NCBI GenBank assembly: GCA_964030785.1
Contig: OZ034974.1
Coordinates: forward strand, 49,362,355-49,426,354
Direction of reading: 5' to 3'
DNA length: 64,000 bases
From: Siderastrea siderea
Lineage: Eukaryota > Cnidaria > Anthozoa > Scleractinia > Rhizangiidae
This document shows, piece by piece, positions 58,284 to 64,000 of the stretch (position 1 is its first letter; every line of letters begins with the position of its first letter). The translations under genes were made by a program, and so were the position numbers. Under the pieces are notes generated by a model, which saw only the letters and a list, made by a program, of their open reading frames with translations, was not told where the DNA came from and did no database searches.

Positions 58284-60165
58284 GTGAGAATGCACTAAGT
58301 TGTGCTGTTGCAAATTTAGAAAGCAGCTAAACCTCATGCAGACTGCAGGGCCCAGTAACCTGTATGCTACATGTATTCAGTTGAAATAGTTATTATTGTG
58401 GTATGCCTCATTGCAACACATTAAATGAGGTCGACCGAAACGGGCCTGTGTTCTGTAACCATTCTTCTGTGTAAATTCTTTGAATACTAAGAACTTCTGT
58501 AAACTTTATTGCCTTACAACCAATCATAAGTGAGGCAAAACCATATAGCCCTGGGGGAAGGGGTACTCTCTTTTGTGTGGCCTCTACGGGGACGTGCCGC
58601 TGGTCAGGGTATGGTTTTTGGCCTCTCTTTCTTGGACAGGGTATCTAATTTTATGTTAGTCTGTCCTAAACAGGGTCTGATCTTGTTCTAAAGAGGGTGC
58701 ATGGTTGGACAATTGCCATTGTTAATAGACTATGAGTGCAGTCTCTCTTTCCACTCAGGGATAGTCAAGGAAAACGATCGCGCGAGCAAGTACAATATCG
58801 CCTGCCTCATTGAATTGTGATCGCATGTTGAGTGCAATGAGCCAGAAAGAGAGACTACAGACTGAGCCTCAGCGGTTGACCCTTCGAGGCCGAGTGATTT
58901 TGAAGTGTGAATTTTTTATCATCTTTTAAGCCAATTAAGCATGTCCAATAGAATTCCTCCTCTCATCTTTCTGTCACTGGGTCATATCATCTCTAAGCCA
59001 CATTACATGTCGCCTCGAAATGTCAATTGTAAACACGAGGAAAACCGTGCTTTTTGCTAGTCTTTGAGAGAGGGATCTTGAATTTAACGCTGAAGAAAAC
59101 TGGGAAGACCGGCTTAAAAGCCCTCTGTTAATGATTTCAACATATTCGGTGGCAGAACCAAGAATTGTTTTAAACTTTCCTTCTGAAATGTCTTTCAAGC
59201 ACCCCTGAATGTCTGCTTTCAATTGTACAGACGGCATGTGCCAAGGTCATTCATTTCAATAATTTTTGCTCTTCAATTATGCTGTTTAATGGTGAAATCA
59301 CCAGAACACTCGTATTCATTGACTTCTGTGCCGATGACGATATTACGTCCTGACAAAAGCGCTTCTTCTGCTTGCTTTTGCTCCTCTTTCAGCAATCCTA
59401 CCATTGACCAGAAAAGCCATGTCTGTAAACTAGAACCACATCAAAAATCTCATGAGTGTGGAAAAGTCCCCAGGGAGTGTTGAAAGATCTCCGGGAGAGA
59501 GCCAATGAGAATTTTGGTTATGAGAGCAACGCATAGTTCAACCGCTGTGGCTTAGTCTGTAGTCTGTCTTTCTGGCTCACTGCACTAGGGGCTTGACATG
59601 TGCATCACAATTCAATGCGGCAGGCGATTTCGTTCAAAAAAGTGGGATTCCACTGCAGTGTCAAGGTCACCCCACAGCATTTTCTTCCACCTAGTACCCA
59701 GACATTCCTTTTCCATTAACTCTTGTTTGATGCTATTCATGGAACTCCTAACCTACCTGTAGGTGCTCTCTCACTTTATCTTTCCCAGGCCCTTACATTC
59801 AGTTCTCATTTACCCCTAAGAGGAAGAGAATGTCCAGGCACTGTACTGCAGCATTTGGTTTTTGATTTGGTTTTTTGATTTGCCCCCCCCCCCCCCCCTT
59901 ACTCCTCCATTTACAATGTACACTGTACATTTTATTTCCTGGAACCACACATTTTGCCAACAGTTGGCTATCTTAAACTTAAACTTAAACTATCAGCTGG
60001 AGAAAGGGGCTTGGAGTAAAATTTCTTGGCCAAGGAAATAATTGGGTTCCTCCTACCAGTTGGGGTTTTTGAAATGTTTATGTTCCATTTATTGTATCAC
60101 TTTCTCTTATTTATTGTGTTCCAAGGTAGTACTGCAGTGCTAAATACTTTGACACCTAAATGAAG

Positions 60166-60196
<31 letters not shown>

Positions 60197-63100
60197 GATT
60201 CAGGAAATTCTGTTAGGAGAATCCTGATGTTGTTGGATGTTAAAAGTCCATTACATCATTTAGATACAATACAAAGGATTCATCTTAACTCTGGAGGACT
60301 TGTCAAACTTGTGACAGGCTTGAAGCCTATTAAGAATCAGGGTATAAGTGCAGAAACATTATGTAGCAAACCAAATTCTGTCCAGGAGAATTATATTTAA
60401 AAAAATTTTGAACATACGTTAAGGCGATTCCATTCAATTGCATTGTGCACCCTTTTTGTGCATCATTTTTTCGTGATTAGTGCGCACCTTCGGAACTCAA
60501 GCTGAGCTGTTCTGAGAAATAAATGGTCATTTTCTCCTAAATGAGCTCGGTGAACTCATGTTTTAATACATAAATTCAACTGACACACTGTCGAGTACAA
60601 TATATCGCGATTTTAAGGTAAGTTAAAAATTCTGCTTTGAGATATTTTTATTTAAATGCCAAAAAGAACATGCCTTTAAGTACAGCAGGGTGTGTACGCA
60701 CGCGGCAAATTCTTCAGTTTTTTCCTATCCTTAATTCCTGTCCAACTAAAATAGTGTATAATGCAAGATAAATGTCTTTATTGTTGAACTGCTCCAATAT
60801 TTCAGTGCAGGCAATGAAGTTTAAAAAGAAATTACAGTTCCCATTTCTGATTACCAGGGTTTTCAGGAAAACCCTACCGTTCGTTGTACAAAAACGAGCA
60901 CAGTGACCCCTATTTTTTATTGCATTTTTGAAATGTTCAAAACATAATTACCAGTTGGACCAAGTTTTAGAAAATTTTAGATATTCTTTCTATTTCAATG
61001 GAATCACCTTAAGCTTTATTTGAAGTTATGTACCATTAAACATTGAATTATTTGACTTCCTCTAGGTGCTCTAAAAGACTGGCCAGCAATGAAAAAATGG
61101 ACTAATGAATTTCTAACAAAGAGGTTTGGTACTAAGATGGTTCGAGTAGCTTTTGCCCCCTATGGTGAATATGAAGGATGTGAGAAGGCACACAACTTTG
61201 ACAATTTCAAGGAATTCAAGCTTCCAGATGCAGTCAAATTGCAGCTGTCTTTTCCAGATTTAGTGGTTGTTCGTCCTGCATTTCTTGAAATCTCTTTCTC
61301 TGACTTCATGGAAATACTTCAGTCATCAAACAATAGTGATGTTTCTGCATATTTAGAGTACTCATCAATTCCTAGTTTGCTGCCAGGGCTACAACAAGAC
61401 ATCAATGAAATGCCTTTTGTCCTTGGTGAATTGAAGAGACGTCATCTTAATATTTGGCTTAGCAATGGAAACACGCTGGGCAAGCTGCATTTTGATCCAT
61501 TTGATAACTTTCTTTGTCAGGTGAGTTTACACCTTTACAGCAGTTGTAAAAAAATGTAAATTATATGTCAGCAGAGTTCCATCTTAGGTATCTTCAAACT
61601 GTCAGCTGGGCAAGTATGTTAGAAAAGATACTTGCCTTTGCTAAATTTTATTTGCCATTGCAGAATTGTGAAGCTCACATGCATAAAAAACAGTTTTTGC
61701 ATTTGCACATTGCTGCAGAAGATCAACAGTAGAGAACAAACTTATGAGAGATGCTGCATTAAGATGTCGTGTGACAAATGAAGTTCACAAAGACTGGATT
61801 ACTGCTATGTTTACAAAAGTATGGAATCAGTGGTTGGTTAGTGGAAATTACAGATGCCTCATTGACAAATAAAGAAAAAATTAATGCTCCTTAAAACTTA
61901 CTCGTCCATGGGACAAGCTTACTTAGTTATGATACTTGTCCAAAGGACCCTTTAACTGTCTCGGACAGCCTGACAACTGCAAATATGGATCCCCATATCA
62001 GGTATGAGAAGGAGTAATGGGAAGGTAAAAGTGACATACAGGGCAAAAAATGTCCACAGGGCTGGCCCTCGGGGATCAATTACTTGAACCAGGTTGTCGT
62101 GCTTAGCTCAGATGACAATTTTTTATTTTATTTTTTTTAGGCTTTTATGTTACAATACCCGATTAGTAACAGTGCTCTTTCACTGGAGGGTAATCCTGTT
62201 AAAATATTTGCTTACTATTATTATTATTATTATTATTAGTAGTAGTAGTAGTAGTAGTATTATTGTTAGTATTATTATTATTATTGTCATTATTATTATG
62301 TGAGGTGAGCCAGCCGACATTGGCTAAATTAAGAAGCTGTGTTGAGAAAAATGGCTCCATCAAGTCGAATGCTTCAAGTACTGATTTTTATGTGGTTAAT
62401 CCAGCTGCTTGGTGCATTATTTTTGCTTCATGAAATGTTGCAGTTTGCCATAACACTTTCAGGCTGTTCTTATCTCAACTGCTTAATTTGATATCTTTAA
62501 CTGCAGGGGTCATCATCATTTCTTACTTCATTTGCAGTTCACATATATGATTTAATTATATATTCACTCTCGTAACACCATGTGTTATTTAGAAATAGAA
62601 ATATCTTACCCTGGGCTCCGTAACATGAAGCAACGAGAAGTATCACTTTACTCCTCTGAAGAGATGCTAGTCCATCGCAGACTACCAAGGGGACATTACT
62701 TTCAATTGGCACTAGAACCCACTTACACACTTCTTTTTGAGTGCAGTTGACTTGAAGCTGGGTTTAGTGCATGTTGTTACCCTGAATGAGTCTCTATTTT
62801 AACCATATAAGCCCCAGTAGACACTGACTTGGGCATCAAATTTCTCCTTAAAATGTCACTACTTGATCAAACAATCAGGTCACGAGTACAAAGGAAAAGA
62901 TCACCAAAGATAAACCGTCTTGATGTTTATTCAAATTCTCCTAATTTGAACTATAACAAAAACATGGAGAGCAGCGAGGAGAACATGCTTGTTGATACAG
63001 GGGGCCTAAAGGTTTAAGCCTGTTCTAGCTCAATGCTAGATTCTGCCATTATAGATTTTGGAAAGCATACTTAAAAAGTGTAAGCTTAATCTGTGAAGTG

Positions 63101-63978
63101 TGCCAACAATTTTTAAATTCATTTCAATCTTTCCATTTCAGATCACTGGAAAAAAACAACTACTTATTTATGAGCCGCATGACAACGCAAATCTCTATGA
63201 AGCCCACATACAAGAGGCCTCTCTTTCTTACAACCCAACCACTAAAAGATTTCGTCGCAAAAAACTTCTGGAAAGCACCTCAATGGTCATGTCTCCTGTT
63301 GACATTCTTAAACCAGATTATGACAGATTTCCAAAGTTCAAAGACGCCCGTGCCCTGAATTGTACAGTAAATGAAGGAGATGTTCTATTTATGCCATCAT
63401 TTTGGTGGCATGAGGTCCAATCGTATCCCAGTGAAAAGGAACAAAGAAATGTAGCTGTAAATTTCTGGTAAGTTTCTTTGTTTTTAGGTAGAGATGGTAA
63501 CACTTTCAAATACGTTTAAATGACGTAGTGGCGATAAACAGCCAGATAAGTATTAAAATTAACACGGCTTCAGTTGACGTAGTTAGCTCAGCGCAATGGT
63601 CATCGCGCATACCTGTGAAGGGAAAGGTCCGGGGTTCGATTCTCAGAGGGGAAAAAAATTTTGTAGTGGTCACTATCGTGGCCCAATGGACATCGCACAT
63701 ACCTGCGAAGCGAGTGGCCCGGGTTTTATTCTCAGAGGGGAAAATAAATTTTGTCTTTTTTATTATTTAACGACTTCAGTGGGTGTGTTTTCAGAAATAA
63801 ATAATTACCGACGGAAAAATGTGGACCTCCGCTTTTAGGCTTGGCAAAATCTCTATATTCCATTATTTGTTTTATTTCTCTTTGATGTAGGTATGAGCCA
63901 TTTCTGACTAAAGAGTTCCCTTGTGCAACATGCAAGATGGACGTGAATCCTTTTTATCGTCACATGTTAGAAACATAA
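57599..63978 (+). CDS. ER-type thioredoxin-like / JmjC (cupin_8) dioxygenase gene, 4 exons, 517 aa
   Basis: Exons 57599-58283, 61066-61520, 63142-63467 and 63891-63978 sum to 1554 nt with GT/AG junctions and matching phases. The N-terminus has a hydrophobic stretch (about aa 10-28), a signal peptide or anchor. Residues 30-190 look like a thioredoxin/PDI fold without CxxC, including the PDI-like run 'YLGSRTVEELLSFLN' and an ERp29-like 'RLSPAGLARE'. Residues 210-490 are a JmjC/cupin_8 domain. They open with 'KPVVITGALKDWPAMKKW'. The iron ligands are H370 and D372 (HFDPF) and H470 (WWHEV). K384 or K385 may bind 2-oxoglutarate. The end carries CxxC (aa 500-503) and no KDEL. It should be an Fe(II)/2-oxoglutarate oxygenase, perhaps a protein hydroxylase of the secretory pathway; the substrate is unknown. 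The start overlaps a YY1-like ATGGCGGC. Confidence 0.85.
58785..59640. mobile_element. Inverted-repeat element in Trx-JmjC intron 1
   Basis: Arms at about 58785-58880 and 59535-59640 are inverted copies ('AGCCAGAAAGAGAGACTACA' against 'TGTAGTCTGTCTTTCTGGCT'). The interior has no recognised coding sequence. Confidence 0.7.
59641..61065. other. Rest of Trx-JmjC intron 1
   Basis: It includes a C-run at about 59883-59898 and a (TTA)n at about 60170-60196. Otherwise unremarkable intron sequence. Confidence 0.5.
61066..61520 (+). CDS. Trx-JmjC exon 2 (JmjC core, HxD)
   Basis: Codes aa 229-380, from 'GALKDWPAMKKW' to 'LGKLHFDPFDNFLCQ', containing the His and Asp iron ligands. The acceptor is cctctag and the donor gtgagt. 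The preceding intron is 2.8 kb. Confidence 0.88.
62212..62300 (+). repeat. (TTA)n/(GTA)n microsatellite in Trx-JmjC intron 2
   Basis: A compound trinucleotide run of TTA, then AGT, then TTA units. Confidence 0.9.
63142..63467 (+). CDS. Trx-JmjC exon 3 (JmjC core, distal His)
   Basis: Codes aa 381-488: 'ITGKKQLLIYEP', then 'GDVLFMPSFWWHEVQ' with the third iron ligand. The acceptor is atttcag and the donor gtaagt. Confidence 0.88.
63565..63856 (+). mobile_element. SINE with two tandem tRNA-like heads, copy C
   Basis: In Trx-JmjC intron 3. Two related segments (about 63577-63655 and 63675-63745) each read 'CCAATGG/GCAATGG...CATCGC.CATACCTG' and a B-box-like GGTTCGATTCTC (degraded in the second). 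Body sequence and the tail 'CCGCTTTTAGGCTTGGCAAA' follow, shared with copies A and B. It ends about 35 bp before exon 4. Confidence 0.7.
63891..63978 (+). CDS. Trx-JmjC exon 4 (C-terminus, stop)
   Basis: Codes aa 489-517, starting 'WYEPFLTKEFPCATCKMD' and ending 'YRHMLET' before TAA. The acceptor is gatgtag. No poly(A) signal is visible before the window ends. Confidence 0.8.
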
Positions 63979-64000
63979 TACGGCATTATCACTTTAGCCT

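Noticed and set aside
63577..63745. Two true tRNA genes in tandem
   Set aside because: A- and B-box-like segments are present but no acceptable acceptor or anticodon stems could be drawn, and a SINE tail follows.

Overview
The window looks like nuclear DNA of an anthozoan cnidarian, most likely a stony coral. This is inferred from AT-rich sequence, intron-rich genes with GT/AG junctions, a PARP14-type gene, and a dense load of coral-type repeats: DIRS-like tyrosine-recombinase retroelements, Penelope-like and Merlin-like remnants, tRNA-headed SINEs and many short inverted-repeat elements. I found no bacterial-style operons, true tRNA or rRNA genes, or CRISPR arrays.

Three protein genes can be assembled exon by exon with consistent splice phases. 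(1) 18105 to 3173, minus strand: an 8-exon gene for a 270-residue EFG1-type rRNA-processing protein. (2) 19508 to 34468, plus strand: a 9-exon gene for a 2125-residue PARP14-like mono-ADP-ribosyltransferase. Its order is acidic N-terminus, CUE-like helix region, RGG-rich region, RRM-like units, KH-like region, three macrodomains, WWE, PARP catalytic domain. (3) 57599 to 63978, plus strand: a 4-exon gene for a 517-residue protein with an N-terminal signal/anchor, a thioredoxin/PDI-like region and a JmjC (cupin_8) 2-oxoglutarate oxygenase domain ending in CxxC. Genes 1 and 2 are head to head, 1.4 kb apart.

The rest is mostly repeats. The large intron of the EFG1 gene (4599-12631) holds two back-to-back TTAA-flanked inverted-repeat elements; the larger (7065-12522) is itself interrupted by about 3.3 kb containing a gag-like fragment and a minisatellite. 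The PARP introns hold two copies of one 700-bp element, a tandem 180-bp repeat, tRNA-like sequences and a SINE composite. The interval 34.5-57.5 kb has no recognised host gene. It holds a 2.9-kb long-inverted-repeat transposon with a perfect 8-bp target duplication, three foldback elements with 9-bp target duplications and similar ends, two decayed DIRS-like retroelements, a 4.5-kb satellite of about 82-bp units, two related 15-bp minisatellites and a Merlin-like transposase remnant.

All family names come from reading motifs by eye; no searches were run. Exon borders are inferred from splice sites, phase and protein continuity.
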